A stretch of DNA of 64,000 bases from MKSF01 sp037190225. GTDB taxonomy: Bacteria; Bacteroidota; Bacteroidia; Chitinophagales; Chitinophagaceae. A program made the position numbers and the translations under genes. The DNA is taken from the NCBI GenBank assembly GCA_037190225.1, contig JBBCJL010000003.1, positions 369,935 to 433,934 on the forward strand, in the 5' to 3' direction. How positions within the stretch are numbered: position 1 is the stretch's first letter; each line of letters starts with the position of its first letter. Shown piece after piece: positions 8,835 through 19,048 of the stretch. The notes under the pieces were generated by a model that was given only the letters and a program-made list of their open reading frames with translations, made no database searches and was not told the origin of the DNA.

Positions 8835-11168
8835 ATGTTAAAAAAATTACTCCTTTTCTCTTTATCATCATTATATATCCCCATTCTGTGGGCGCAGCGC
8901 CCCGGAGGGGTACCTGACAGCCTGACCGTATGGCTGAAAGCCAATGAGGGCGTTACACTGAACCCGACCAACCAGGTCACTTCCTGGACCGAATACAGTA
9001 CCGCCGGTATACTGGGCAATTTTTCCACGCAGGGCGCTGCTATCAATAAGCCGACCCACGTGGCACCAGACTTTGATCCGAGCGCTATCAACTTCAATCC
9101 CTATATCCTGTTCAATAACGGCACGGCGGTCAATTCCATATCCAGCGGCAACGCCGTAGCAGGATTACAGTTCCTGGATGCTACCTCCAATACCATATTT
9201 CAGGTCTTCAATATGAAGCAGACCACAGGTACAGGCGTATGGCTGAAATGGCAATGGCAGACCAATCCCTATTCCGGTCCGAGGCTGGGGAACGAGGTGA
9301 ACAATCCCGGCAACCTCGGCCAGATACGCTTCGATTTCAGGAATCCTACCATTTATACCCCGGTAAGCGTGGCCAATACCCACAGCCTGGTAACAGAGGC
9401 CCTTACCGCAACCAATAAGTTCATCAGGCTTACAGGCCAGGAAAGGATCAATGTCGCTGCAAGCGGTACTTTCAGCCCCGGCAGCACCCAGGGCAGACTC
9501 ACGATAGGCGCCGAACCTTATGGAGACAATTATCCTACCAATATCGACTATGCCGAACTGATCATCTATAAGCGCGCCTTAACGACCGCCGAGATCAATA
9601 AGGTGGAATCCTATCTGGCCATCAAGTACGGCTTTACGCTGGAGCAGGTGGCTGTAGCCAACAATTATGTCGGCTCGGACGGGACCATACTATGGAACAG
9701 CACGGCCAACAGCGCATACCGTTACAATATTACAGGTATAGCAAGGGATGATAATTCGGCATTGCACCAGAAGCAGTCCAGATCCATCAATGCCGGCAGC
9801 ATTGTGACCATATACAAGAACGGCACATACGGCGGCACCTTCCCGACCGCCAACGCGGACAATACCCAGACTTTCTCCGCTGATAAAAACTACCTGCTGT
9901 TCGGTGACGACAACGGAGCGCTGACATTGAATGCCTGTGCGGATAACGGCAGGATCGTAAGACTGAGCAGGGTATGGAAAATGATAACCACGGGTACTGA
10001 CGGACTGGCAACCATAGCCCTGGACAAGGCAGGCATACCTGCGGATGTAAAAACGCTGATCGTTGCGGACGACCCGGCCTTCAATACCAATGTGGCCACA
10101 GTGAACCTGGCTGACAACGGAACGGTACTGTATGCGGCGCATACCTTTGCCGGGGAAAAATATTTCACTTTCGGAACCGTTCCTATGGTCCTGAACGCCA
10201 AAGCAGATACGGTATGCTTCGGAGAGATGGGCGACATCACCAGCGCCCCCACTGGCGGACTGGCACCGGTCACCTATACCTGGAACAGCACGCCTCCGCA
10301 AAATACGGCATCACTTACGGGGGTTCCCAACGGTACCTACACTGTTAATATCACCCAGGGCGGCGGTATCTGCAGCTTCAGCGAGACCCATACCATTGTA
10401 GGCAATGAGTCCTCTATAGAAGTTATGGTTACCGGCATTCAGCCTACTTTCTGCAGCGCCGAAACCGGCAGTGTCACCTTATTTGTAAGCGGCGGTACGC
10501 CCCCTTATTATTACAGCACGGATAATATTACCTATACCACCGGCAATACCATTGAAAAGCTCGGATACGGAAATCACAGGATCTATGTCAGGGATTACCT
10601 GGGCTGCCTGAAAGATATTACCGTATTTATCCCAAGGGACAGCATCACTCTTGATGTGCATACCGAAACGGCGGATGCCTGGTGCGATGCCAACGGCGGA
10701 GCGGGAAGGGCCATTGTAAAGGTCAGGAACGGCAATGCTCCTTACCAGTATATGTGGAATAACGGTATCGGCTTACATCCCTATAAGCACGAAGACCTTA
10801 AAAAAGGCGATTACGAGATCGTAGTGACCGACAGGCTGGGGTGCACAGGCAAAACGACCTTCAGCATCAGCGAGATCCCCTGCTGCACTTATTTTATCCC
10901 TACGGCATTTTCCCCTAACGGTGACGGCCTTAATGACGTCTTTGAATTTAAAAGCAGCATTCCGCTTCCACACTTCCATATGACCGTTTTTAACCGGTAC
11001 GGAGGTACCATATTCGTTTCCGGCAATGATAATGTAGGCTGGGACGGCCGGGATTATAAGACCGGCGCTGCAGCAGATGCAGGTGTTTACTTTTATTACA
11101 TCAAATACCAGTGCCCGCTTATGAAAGAGACCCAGACCCTGAAAGGCGAGGTCACACTGCTGAGGTAG
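8835..11168 (+). CDS. T9SS type-B sorted cell-surface protein
   Basis: A 777-residue secreted protein with signal peptide (about 1-20, ending ILWAQ). Residues about 25-240 form a LamG-like/DUF8202-type region (VWLKANEGVTLNPTNQVTSW). Two or three SprB-like repeat units follow at about 450-680. The C-terminal 90 residues are the gliding-motility-associated domain (FIPTAFSPNGDGLNDVF, NRYG, WDGRD, AGVYFYY), the type-B sorting signal for T9SS. It should be exported through the outer membrane and attached to or released from the surface. A TATCTTTA element (8809-8816) may be its promoter. The ligand is unknown. Confidence 0.9.
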   Translation: MLKKLLLFSLSSLYIPILWAQRPGGVPDSLTVWLKANEGVTLNPTNQVTSWTEYSTAGILGNFSTQGAAINKPTHVAPDFDPSAINFNPYILFNNGTAVNSISSGNAVAGLQFLDATSNTIFQVFNMKQTTGTGVWLKWQWQTNPYSGPRLGNEVNNPGNLGQIRFDFRNPTIYTPVSVANTHSLVTEALTATNKFIRLTGQERINVAASGTFSPGSTQGRLTIGAEPYGDNYPTNIDYAELIIYKRALTTAEINKVESYLAIKYGFTLEQVAVANNYVGSDGTILWNSTANSAYRYNITGIARDDNSALHQKQSRSINAGSIVTIYKNGTYGGTFPTANADNTQTFSADKNYLLFGDDNGALTLNACADNGRIVRLSRVWKMITTGTDGLATIALDKAGIPADVKTLIVADDPAFNTNVATVNLADNGTVLYAAHTFAGEKYFTFGTVPMVLNAKADTVCFGEMGDITSAPTGGLAPVTYTWNSTPPQNTASLTGVPNGTYTVNITQGGGICSFSETHTIVGNESSIEVMVTGIQPTFCSAETGSVTLFVSGGTPPYYYSTDNITYTTGNTIEKLGYGNHRIYVRDYLGCLKDITVFIPRDSITLDVHTETADAWCDANGGAGRAIVKVRNGNAPYQYMWNNGIGLHPYKHEDLKKGDYEIVVTDRLGCTGKTTFSISEIPCCTYFIPTAFSPNGDGLNDVFEFKSSIPLPHFHMTVFNRYGGTIFVSGNDNVGWDGRDYKTGAAADAGVYFYYIKYQCPLMKETQTLKGEVTLLR

Positions 11169-11174
11169 CTGCTT

Positions 11175-11723
11175 TTATTTCCATTTCCAACCGGTATCTG
11201 CAGTAAACGGAATACCCAAACGGTCACTCAGCTGTCTTAAAAATGCAGCAATATCTTGTTCAGGTATTGTTGCATTTTTTTGTATGATGATCACCATATC
11301 CGTAGACAGCTTGATCAGAAAGGACGAAGGAATGGCTGCCATTTCCGCAAATTCGGCATAAGGAAAGCTCGCCTGGCTGCCGCCTTCTTCTATGACGACC
11401 TCATCCTCCCGGAAGTCCAGGCTGACCTCTTTACCAAACCTGTTCGTATAGTTCCTCTTTACAAATTTTGTAAAATGCTTTGCATAGAACTTACTGCCCC
11501 ATAAGGGATACGCCAGGTACCAGATAATACCGAGCGCCAGGAAGACCAGCGAAAACCAGTAGTTATTTTCCCTGAATAAGCCCATGACACCTATAGCTAC
11601 ATATACAACGCTCAGCAACAGACGGTTACGATTCCTGGCTTTTTTTACCGTAGGTGATTTAGATGCCAGGTAGAGCTGGAATTCCGTAAGCTCAGGCTCG
11701 CTGTAGTGAAAAGAAAATTTCAT
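11175..11723 (-). CDS. YcxB-like two-helix membrane protein
   Basis: A 182-residue protein with two adjacent hydrophobic helices near residues 36-80 and a C-terminal soluble domain rich in beta strands, ending FTADTGWKWK. This layout matches the YcxB-like family, whose function is unknown. It is convergent with the type-B T9SS gene, only 6 bases separating the stops, and lies downstream of another minus-strand gene from which a hairpin terminator separates it. Confidence 0.65.
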   Translation of the reverse strand: MKFSFHYSEPELTEFQLYLASKSPTVKKARNRNRLLLSVVYVAIGVMGLFRENNYWFSLVFLALGIIWYLAYPLWGSKFYAKHFTKFVKRNYTNRFGKEVSLDFREDEVVIEEGGSQASFPYAEFAEMAAIPSSFLIKLSTDMVIIIQKNATIPEQDIAAFLRQLSDRLGIPFTADTGWKWK

Positions 11724-11829
11724 AATATTGATTTAGAACAGCAAAAATAGGATTGTTTGAATGATAATAGGCAAATTTTAAAAACAACGGTAAAAAGTAA
11801 GATGCCTGTCACAGTTGCCTTCAAAAATA

Positions 11830-11860
11830 AAAGCAATCGGCGCATTGCCCGATTGCTTTT
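11830..11860 (-). terminator. Hairpin terminator after the T9SS type-A gene
   Basis: The arms AAAGCAATCGG (11830-11840) and CCGATTGCTTT (11849-11859) pair perfectly. Read on the minus strand the hairpin is followed by a T-rich tail. It lies 28 bases after the stop of the minus-strand T9SS cargo gene. Confidence 0.8.
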
Positions 11861-11888
11861 GATTATTAACAATTTATCTCTTTTAATA

Positions 11889-12911
11889 TTATGGTAAAAC
11901 GGACATTTTATACATCTCAGACCGGTTACCGTCCAGGGTAACATAATAATAGTATATTCCCTGGGCCAATTGCTGCGTCCCGATCGTAACAAATGATTTC
12001 TTTCCCGGCCGAATGCTTTCTTCATAACATTTTCTGCCAAGCACGTCTACCACAATTATAGCAGCCTGCTTAACGTCCTTATTTACCAGATCATAATTGA
12101 TCCGCGTTTCTTTACTGAAAGGATTCGGATAATTCTGGCTTACAACACTATTGATCCAGGCTTTATTATGCCCGGAAACACCGAGGGTAGCAGGCGGACA
12201 TTTGCAGTTTTCCCCGTTGAGCGGATCCCAGATGGTTCCAAGTGCGGAATGCCTGATAAGCTTTCCTACGATAATTAAACCATGCGCATTATCACGATGG
12301 GGCACGCCTTCCAGATAATTATTCACAACAACATCAATTTTATGTTCGCCTTCCGGCAAATAAATGATCGTATCCAGTGTATGAAAAGTATTAAAATTCG
12401 TGGTAATCAATCCCGATGTCTGGCTGAATAAGGAAGGACCACCGTCCACTTTTAAAGATGTAACGGAATTATCAGCCGCTATTTTTAAGAACAGCCTGTA
12501 ATAACCGGAATCACAGGTTCTGAATGTTCTTGTTAGTGTCATCTCATATAACCCTGTAGCATTTGTAGGGTATCCATAACCTATATCATTCGGGCGGAAA
12601 CCTATCCATCGTGCCTGTGAAGAATTCACCCAGGTATAACCATTTGGCATATTAAGATTGCGCAAGGTAATGGCATTGTACGGAACAGGTTGTAAAGCGT
12701 ATGGATCACAATCCGGTGTCAGCGCTGTAACTTGCCAGAAAGAGTCAGGCTCATATAACTGATAAATTGTACCATTTATATGATCATATCCCGTATTCAG
12801 AATAAGCGTATCACTAAATTTACAATCTTCATCCTTGTTCGCGTTCGCAGCAAGACGCGTGATCGGCAATAAGCATAATAGTGTAATAAACAGCCTGTAA
12901 TAATTTCTCAT
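11889..12911 (-). CDS. T9SS type-A sorted secreted protein
   Basis: A 340-residue secreted protein. The N-terminus is a signal peptide (about 1-22, MRNYYRLFITLLCLLP). The middle part looks like a beta-sandwich with a possible carbohydrate- or ligand-binding role, but I do not recognise the fold. The C-terminal 80 residues are the Por-type sorting domain (NYPNPFSKETRINYDL, VVDVLGRK, LAQGIYYYYV). The cargo is thus expected to cross the outer membrane by T9SS. It is a single-gene unit with its own terminator. Confidence 0.85.
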   Translation of the reverse strand: MRNYYRLFITLLCLLPITRLAANANKDEDCKFSDTLILNTGYDHINGTIYQLYEPDSFWQVTALTPDCDPYALQPVPYNAITLRNLNMPNGYTWVNSSQARWIGFRPNDIGYGYPTNATGLYEMTLTRTFRTCDSGYYRLFLKIAADNSVTSLKVDGGPSLFSQTSGLITTNFNTFHTLDTIIYLPEGEHKIDVVVNNYLEGVPHRDNAHGLIIVGKLIRHSALGTIWDPLNGENCKCPPATLGVSGHNKAWINSVVSQNYPNPFSKETRINYDLVNKDVKQAAIIVVDVLGRKCYEESIRPGKKSFVTIGTQQLAQGIYYYYVTLDGNRSEMYKMSVLP

Positions 12912-13055
12912 ATAGATTTGATTTTGAATAAAAACAGTGACAAAATTAATGATTCAAAATAACTAAAGAGTAAAATAATAAATATTTAAAATAACACAAT
13001 TTAAAATTTCATCACTCCTTAAATTTTGAATATATCTGCTGCTGTCCATTACCGG

Positions 13056-13778
13056 CTAAACATTCAGGCCCAGGATATCCTTCATTTCATAAACACCCTT
13101 TTTCTGCAGGATAAATTCAGCCGCCAGTATCGCTCCCAGGGCAAAACCATCCCTGGAGAATGCCGTATGGCTTAACGCGATCTCATCAATGGCGGAATGA
13201 TATTTTACCACATGCGTACCAGGAACATCCTCTACCCTGTGCGCAATCACAGGCATCTGGTTCAGCTCCACATCATCTCCCAGCTTCCAGGAGTTCAGCG
13301 ACGGATTCAGCTCCAGTATTTGTTCCGCCGTTGTAATGGCCGTACCGCTCGGGGCATCTTTTTTATGGATATGGTGCGTTTCTTCAATGGCCACGCTGTA
13401 ATCCATATGGGGCGCCATGATCTGCGCCATTCTTTTATTGATCTCCCAGAACAGGTTGACCCCTATGCTGAAGTTGGAAGCCCAGATAAAGCTCGTATTC
13501 TTTTCAAGACATTTCTTGCGTGCCTCCGGCATTTTTTCCTGCCAGCCGGTAGAGCCGCATACCACCGGTATGCCCATATCCAGCATATCCATTACATTGA
13601 TAAACGCAGCATGAGGATTCGTAAACTCGATCGCCACATCTACCTGCTTAAAGTTATCTGCCTGGAATTCATCCACATTCTGGCTGTTGATCTTCAGGAT
13701 CACTTCATGACTCCGCTGCACAGCGATCTCTTCTATCTTTTTCCCCATTTTACCATATCCTATAATCGCGATTTTCAT
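13056..13778 (-). CDS. dapB: 4-hydroxy-tetrahydrodipicolinate reductase
   Basis: DapB of 240 residues, the second step of the diaminopimelate/lysine pathway, reducing the dehydrated HTPA ring with NAD(P)H. The nucleotide-binding loop is GYGKMG (7-12). CGSTGW follows, then the catalytic and substrate-binding block EETHHIHKKDAPSGTA (histidine pair, KKDAPSGT). The length fits the short Bacteroidota form. It stands alone with about 140 bases on its 3' side and 215 on its 5' side, the latter holding the typA terminator. Confidence 0.95.
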   Translation of the reverse strand: MKIAIIGYGKMGKKIEEIAVQRSHEVILKINSQNVDEFQADNFKQVDVAIEFTNPHAAFINVMDMLDMGIPVVCGSTGWQEKMPEARKKCLEKNTSFIWASNFSIGVNLFWEINKRMAQIMAPHMDYSVAIEETHHIHKKDAPSGTAITTAEQILELNPSLNSWKLGDDVELNQMPVIAHRVEDVPGTHVVKYHSAIDEIALSHTAFSRDGFALGAILAAEFILQKKGVYEMKDILGLNV

Positions 13779-13927
13779 ATCAGTATTTATATTTTAGTTA
13801 AATAATACCCGTACCGATCTGTTTTTAATGATACAGGTACACAAAGATATTGATTTAATACTTTTTTTCTGCCGCAATAGCCACCCTGCTATGGCACAGC
13901 TTATCGGCACGGTGCAGCCATCATATC

Positions 13928-13970
13928 AACAGCCGGCCTGTTCACCATAAAGGAACACCGGCCGGCTGTT
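13928..13970 (-). terminator. Hairpin terminator after typA
   Basis: AACAGCCGGCC (13928-13938) pairs with GGCCGGCTGTT (13960-13970), and the inner part can extend through TGTTC/GAACA. It lies 24 bases past the typA stop and is a strong GC-rich stem. Confidence 0.75.
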
Positions 13971-13993
13971 AATGCTTAAAATATATAAAAGGC

Positions 13994-15802
13994 TTATGCT
14001 TCCTGCTTCATCGCCTTGGCAGCTTTGTTGCGCTCATTCTCGTCCAGCAATATCTTACGTAAACGGATGCTCTGAGGGGTCACCTCGATACATTCATCAT
14101 GCTGGATATACTCCATACATTCCTCCAGCGACATCTGTATCTTGGGAGCGATATTGGTGGCCGCATCAGCGCCGGATGCCCGCATATTGGTGAGCTTCTT
14201 TCCTTCCACCGCGTTCACGTTCAGGTCTCCAGGCTTGATATGCTCCGCCAGGATCTGACCTGTATAGACCTCCTCGCCCGGATCTACAAAGAATTTACCC
14301 CTGTCCTGTAATTTATCTATGGAATAACCGGTAGTGGTACCGCCCTGCTTAGCGACCAATACGCCGTTATTACGCCCGGGGATCAGACCTTTCCACGGCT
14401 TGTACTCGCTGAAGGTGTGCGCCATTACAGCCTCACCCGCAGTAGCGGTCAGCATCTGGGAGCGTAAGCCTATCAGTCCCCTGGACGGGATCTCGAATTC
14501 CAGGTGCTGCATAGTGCCTTTGGATTCCATTACCAGCAGGTCGCCTTTTCTCTGGGTAACCAGGTTCACTACCCTTGAGGCCACTTCTTCCGGCACATCC
14601 ACTACCAGGTTCTCATAAGGCTCGCATTTTACACCGTCAATGACCTTAACGATCACCTGCGGCTGCCCCACGGTCAGCTCATAGCCTTCCCTGCGCATGG
14701 TTTCCACCAGTACGGATAAGTGCAGGATACCACGGCCATAGACCAGGAATTTATCGGCATCATCCGTATCGTGTACCCTTAAGGCCAGGTTCTTCTCCAA
14801 TTCCTTGGTAAGGCGGTCACGCAGGTTACGCGAGGTTACAAACTTACCTTCCCTTCCGAAGAAAGGAGAGTTATTGATAGAGAACTGCATATTCATAGTA
14901 GGCTCATCTATCGCGATACGCGGTAAAGCCTCGGGATTTTCAAAATCAGCGATCGTATCACCGATATTAAAGCCCTCAATGCCCACTACCGCACAGATAT
15001 CACCTGCATTGACTTCCGTAACTTTCTTTTTACCCATCCCTTCAAACACGTAAAGCTCCCTCACTTTGGATTTTACTGTTGTACCGTCAGCCAGGCACAG
15101 CTGAACGTTTTGTCCTTCCCTGATCGTACCCCTATGGACACGGCCGATGGCGATACGTCCCAGGAAAGAAGAATAATCCAGGGATGTGATCTGCATCTGT
15201 AAGGTACCCTGTTCCGTTTTAGGCTCAGGTACATATTTAACGATAGCATCCAGCACCGCGTTGATATTGTCGGTAGGGGTCAGGTCCGTATTGAACCAAC
15301 CCTGCTTGGAAGACCCGTATAAGGTAGGGAAATCCAGCTGCTCTTCGGTAGCGTCCAGCTGGAAGAACAGGTCGAATACCTTATCATGCACCTCATCAGG
15401 ACGGCAGTTTTCCTTATCCACCTTGTTGATCACCACGATAGGCTTCAGACCCAGGCCCAGCGCCTTACCCAGTACGAAACGGGTCTGGGGCATGGGACCT
15501 TCAAAGGCATCAACCAACAGGATCACACCATCTGCCATTTTTAACACACGTTCTACCTCCCCTCCGAAATCGGCGTGACCGGGGGTATCAATAACGTTGA
15601 TCTTAACATCATTGTAAGTAACCGAAATATTTTTGGAAAGGATGGTGATACCACGCTCACGCTCCAGGTCGTTATTATCCATCAGCAATTCACCGGTTTC
15701 CTGGTTTTCGCGGAAAACGGAGCAGGCGTGGATAATTTTGTCAACTAATGTGGTCTTACCATGGTCAACGTGTGCAATGATAGCAATGTTGCGTAAATTC
15801 AT
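13994..15802 (-). CDS. typA: Ribosome-associated GTPase TypA/BipA
   Basis: A 602-residue translational GTPase of normal length. The G1 loop is AHVDHGKTTLVDKI, G3 DTPGHADF and G4 NKVDKENCRPDE. EF-Tu domain 2, EF-G-like domain V and the BipA-specific C-terminal domain (GLIPGRNNGVL, TNMRASGADAA) follow. It binds the ribosome and supports 50S assembly and growth under stress or cold. It is monocistronic, with a hairpin terminator downstream and a TAACTTTG promoter element about 40 bases upstream. Confidence 0.96.
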   Translation of the reverse strand: MNLRNIAIIAHVDHGKTTLVDKIIHACSVFRENQETGELLMDNNDLERERGITILSKNISVTYNDVKINVIDTPGHADFGGEVERVLKMADGVILLVDAFEGPMPQTRFVLGKALGLGLKPIVVINKVDKENCRPDEVHDKVFDLFFQLDATEEQLDFPTLYGSSKQGWFNTDLTPTDNINAVLDAIVKYVPEPKTEQGTLQMQITSLDYSSFLGRIAIGRVHRGTIREGQNVQLCLADGTTVKSKVRELYVFEGMGKKKVTEVNAGDICAVVGIEGFNIGDTIADFENPEALPRIAIDEPTMNMQFSINNSPFFGREGKFVTSRNLRDRLTKELEKNLALRVHDTDDADKFLVYGRGILHLSVLVETMRREGYELTVGQPQVIVKVIDGVKCEPYENLVVDVPEEVASRVVNLVTQRKGDLLVMESKGTMQHLEFEIPSRGLIGLRSQMLTATAGEAVMAHTFSEYKPWKGLIPGRNNGVLVAKQGGTTTGYSIDKLQDRGKFFVDPGEEVYTGQILAEHIKPGDLNVNAVEGKKLTNMRASGADAATNIAPKIQMSLEECMEYIQHDECIEVTPQSIRLRKILLDENERNKAAKAMKQEA

Positions 15803-15838
15803 ATAATTATGTGTAAATTTTTTCTCTGAAAAGAGAGC

Positions 15839-15846
15839 AAAGTTAC
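15839..15846 (-). promoter_or_regulatory. Probable -7 promoter element for typA
   Basis: On the minus strand the sequence reads TAACTTTG, a match to TAnnTTTG, 37 bases before the typA start. No convincing -33 box is seen. Confidence 0.4.
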
Positions 15847-16063
15847 GCCAATTATTTGTAAAGGTGATATGAAAAATGTTTGGTGTATGTTATTTTAATG
15901 ATATTTTTTTGTATAAGGGGGGCACGAACAGGTGATAGATGACAGGTAATTAGTTGATAGTTGAGAGATGATAATGTGAAACAGCAGTTTTCAACCGCTT
16001 TTAATAAGTTCGCTATAAATATCATTTTTCGTTTTACTTTTGCCCGCTCATATTTACATCATA

Positions 16064-17308
16064 ATGCACCGATCCTTTATTTTTTTAATCCTCTTATTTA
16101 CCTGCAATGTAACATTAGCACAGCAACAGATTCAGTTTACGGAACACACCACCTGGAAAGCGCTTTTAAAGCAGGCCCGGGATGAGTCTAAATTAATTAT
16201 AGCATTTACCCATCCCACCAGGTCCGGAAAGGTCCCGGCCTATTATGACAGCGTATTACATGATCCCCAGGTCGCATCTTACCTGAAAGCCAATTTTATC
16301 AGTGTGGTACTGTCCTTAAAAAAGGAAGAGAACAAAACGCCGCTGGCTAAAAAAATGTGGGACGTAACTACCACCCATATCTACGCCCCCATGGGTATCA
16401 ATCATTCGCTGTTCCTGATATATGATCAGGATGGCCGCCTGTTGCATATTTTCAATAACCGGAGAAAAGATCCTGCACAATGGCTATCAGATCTGGCGCA
16501 TTATTCCAAACCTGAAAACCAATACTTTACACAAGTACAAGTGTACAAGAAGGATACCGGGAATCTCGCTGTAGCCAAAAATTTATATAAGATAAGCGAA
16601 AGGCTAAGCTACCGTAACCACGCTATCCACAAAGAAATAGGCAATTTTATAGTTACCCAAACACCTGCAGATTCGCTTTTCACTCCCGGATACGCCAATC
16701 TGATATACGCACAGCTACAAGATCCTGGAACCAAAGCTTTTGAGATCATACTTAACCATAAGGATCGTTATCAGCAGGTTGATACTACAGAATATATAGA
16801 TGATCTGCTGGCAGAAAGCATCATCAGGGAGTATGTTCTGAAAGCCCGGCAAAAGAATGTTATGCCCGAGGAAAGTAAAATAGATAATTTATTCAAAGGA
16901 ACGTATAAAAATATTGATTACAGGGTTATCAAAAATATGACCCTGATATCATCTTGGCTTTCGTACGGGAAATATGCAACAGCCATTAACAGGATAGATT
17001 CTCTCCTTAACAGCGACCTGAAGATTCAGCCCTTTGCCATAAATGACTGGGCGCTACAGATTTTAAAGGCTTCCGGTAAGCCTTCGGAACTGAACAAGGC
17101 ACTTGGCTGGATAACAAGTCTATGCCACCAGTATCCTGACAATTACATATTCCTGGAAACACAGGCCCACCTGCTCTACAAATCCCGGAGGACACAGGAA
17201 GCCGTATCTCTCATTGAAAAGATAATAAAACTTCAGCTGCCGGATCACTTACGGGATCATTTCAATAAGGTACTGGAGCAAATGAAATCCGGTCGCCCGA
17301 CGTGGTGA
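16064..17308 (+). CDS. Secreted thioredoxin-fold protein without CxxC
   Basis: About 414 residues from the ATG at 16064, which gives a clean signal peptide (MHRSFIFLILLFTCNVTLAQ); a TTG at 16040 would only add charged and polar residues. The first 150 mature residues look like a thioredoxin-like domain (TWKALLKQARDESKLIIAFT, LFLIYDQDGRLLHIF), but the position of the CxxC holds HPTRSG, so no dithiol is present. The remainder is helical and its end resembles TPR repeats. The role is unknown: perhaps a periplasmic chaperone or binding protein. It has no close operon partner; phoH begins about 100 bases downstream. Confidence 0.7.
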   Translation: MHRSFIFLILLFTCNVTLAQQQIQFTEHTTWKALLKQARDESKLIIAFTHPTRSGKVPAYYDSVLHDPQVASYLKANFISVVLSLKKEENKTPLAKKMWDVTTTHIYAPMGINHSLFLIYDQDGRLLHIFNNRRKDPAQWLSDLAHYSKPENQYFTQVQVYKKDTGNLAVAKNLYKISERLSYRNHAIHKEIGNFIVTQTPADSLFTPGYANLIYAQLQDPGTKAFEIILNHKDRYQQVDTTEYIDDLLAESIIREYVLKARQKNVMPEESKIDNLFKGTYKNIDYRVIKNMTLISSWLSYGKYATAINRIDSLLNSDLKIQPFAINDWALQILKASGKPSELNKALGWITSLCHQYPDNYIFLETQAHLLYKSRRTQEAVSLIEKIIKLQLPDHLRDHFNKVLEQMKSGRPTW

Positions 17309-17411
17309 TCAGCACATTTATTACCAAAATCTTAAACTTTATACAAGCTGATATGTTTCATACTTTTTTCGACATTTAGTAATATATTCGTAAGTATAAA
17401 ACACTTGTACA

Positions 17412-18440
17412 TTGACAGAAACCAAAATTAGTTTAGAAAGCATCAACCCTATTGAATTTTTCGGGGTGAATAATGGCAAATTCGATATCATCAAAAGAAA
17501 TTTCCCGTTACTGAAGATCTTATCCAGAGGAACGGTGGTCAAGCTGGCCGGGGAGCCGGAACAAGTAACCGTCGCCAAGGAACGGCTGGAGCTCATCATC
17601 CGGTATATCGAGAAGAACGGCTCTATTTCGGTTGATTATCTTAACAGGATATTGGAAGACCTGGAGGGAGAGGAAGACAGCGGCATTATCCAGGCATTGG
17701 CAAGCAATGATGTACTTGTGTACGGCCCCAACGGCAAGGTGGTGAAGGCCAAGACCGCCAACCAGAAGCTCCTGGTAGAGACGGCGGACAAAAACGATGT
17801 CATCTTTGCCGTAGGACCTGCCGGAACCGGCAAAACCTATACGGCCGTTGCGCTGGCTGTCAGGGCGCTCAAGAATAAGCTGGTCAAAAAGATCATCCTT
17901 ACCCGCCCGGCCGTAGAGGCAGGTGAGAGCCTCGGCTTCCTGCCCGGTGACCTGAAGGAGAAGATAGACCCCTACCTGCGGCCGCTGTACGATGCGCTGG
18001 ATGATATGATCCCCGCAGACAAGCTGGTGTATTATATGCAGAACAGGGTCATAGAGATCGCTCCACTGGCCTATATGCGCGGGCGTACCCTGGATAATTC
18101 CTATATTATCCTGGATGAGGCACAGAACGCTACCGACCTCCAGCTCAAAATGTTCCTGACACGTATAGGGCCCAATGCCAAGGCTATCATCACAGGGGAC
18201 ATCTCCCAGGTGGACCTGCCCAAAAACCAGCGCTCCGGCCTGATCACGGCTTCCCGTATATTGAAAAACATAGAAGGTATCGCGCATATCCAGCTGGATG
18301 AGAGCGATGTGGTACGCCACAGGCTGGTGAAGTACATTATACGCGCCTACGATAAGGAGCAGGCCCGTGAAGAGCAATACCAGGAAGAAAAGAAGCAGCA
18401 ACGCCTGAAAGAAAAAGAAGAACGGGAAAATAAACAATAA
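17412..18440 (+). CDS. phoH: PhoH family ATPase
   Basis: A 342-residue cytoplasmic ATPase. An N-terminal KH-like region (about 35-85) precedes the PhoH domain with Walker A GPAGTGKT at 135-142, GESLGFLPGDLKEK, Walker B ILDEAQNA and the ITGD sensor. The C-terminus is a charged tail rich in K, E and Q. The family is linked to phosphate stress and RNA metabolism; a helicase or RNase-associated role is likely but unproven. The start is TTG at 17412, as no ATG fits the conserved N-terminus. The adenosyltransferase gene starts 4 bases after the stop, so they form an operon. Confidence 0.9.
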   Translation: MTETKISLESINPIEFFGVNNGKFDIIKRNFPLLKILSRGTVVKLAGEPEQVTVAKERLELIIRYIEKNGSISVDYLNRILEDLEGEEDSGIIQALASNDVLVYGPNGKVVKAKTANQKLLVETADKNDVIFAVGPAGTGKTYTAVALAVRALKNKLVKKIILTRPAVEAGESLGFLPGDLKEKIDPYLRPLYDALDDMIPADKLVYYMQNRVIEIAPLAYMRGRTLDNSYIILDEAQNATDLQLKMFLTRIGPNAKAIITGDISQVDLPKNQRSGLITASRILKNIEGIAHIQLDESDVVRHRLVKYIIRAYDKEQAREEQYQEEKKQQRLKEKEERENKQ

Positions 18441-18444
18441 CATT

Positions 18445-19005
18445 ATGGCATTCAGAGTATATACCAAAACGGGTGATAAAGGCACCACCGCCCTCATCGG
18501 GGGTGTGCGGGTCCCCAAGGATCATATCCGTATCGAAGCATACGGGACCGTAGATGAGCTTAATTCCTTTGTCGGGCTGGTCAAGGACAGCTTTGAGCAT
18601 GAGGCAGCACGTACCGTCCTCCAGGAGACACAGGACAGGCTCTTTACCATAGGGGCCATACTGGCCACTCCCCCTGACAAAGACGTAAAGATGGCGCTGC
18701 CGGACCTGTATGAAGACGATATCACTTACCTGGAGCAGGCCATTGATAAAATGGACGCGGTATTGCCGGAAATGAAGTCCTTTATTTTACCGGGTGGCGA
18801 TATTGTATCCAGCTATGCCCACCTTGCCAGGTGCGTATGCAGGAGAGCAGAGAGGCTTTGCGTGGGATTAAATGAAGGTGAAGAGGTCAACCTCCTGGTC
18901 ATGAAATACCTGAACCGGCTGTCTGATTACCTTTTTGTACTGGCACGGTTCATCCTGCATGTCCATAACAAGCAGGAGGTTCCATGGCGCCCGAGGGTCA
19001 GGTAA
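18445..19005 (+). CDS. PduO-type ATP:cob(I)alamin adenosyltransferase
   Basis: A 186-residue enzyme that transfers the adenosyl group of ATP to cob(I)alamin, forming coenzyme B12. Diagnostic are the N-terminal TKTGDKGTTALIGG ATP-binding loop, YGTVDELNSFVGL, and the later CRRAERLCV and YLNRLSDYLFVLAR helices. Bacteroidota use the cofactor for methylmalonyl-CoA mutase. It follows phoH by 4 bases; the functional reason for that pairing is not obvious. Confidence 0.93.
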   Translation: MAFRVYTKTGDKGTTALIGGVRVPKDHIRIEAYGTVDELNSFVGLVKDSFEHEAARTVLQETQDRLFTIGAILATPPDKDVKMALPDLYEDDITYLEQAIDKMDAVLPEMKSFILPGGDIVSSYAHLARCVCRRAERLCVGLNEGEEVNLLVMKYLNRLSDYLFVLARFILHVHNKQEVPWRPRVR

Positions 19006-19048
19006 AGCAGGATCTGCCTGATAATAATAAAATAATATATAAATTCCC

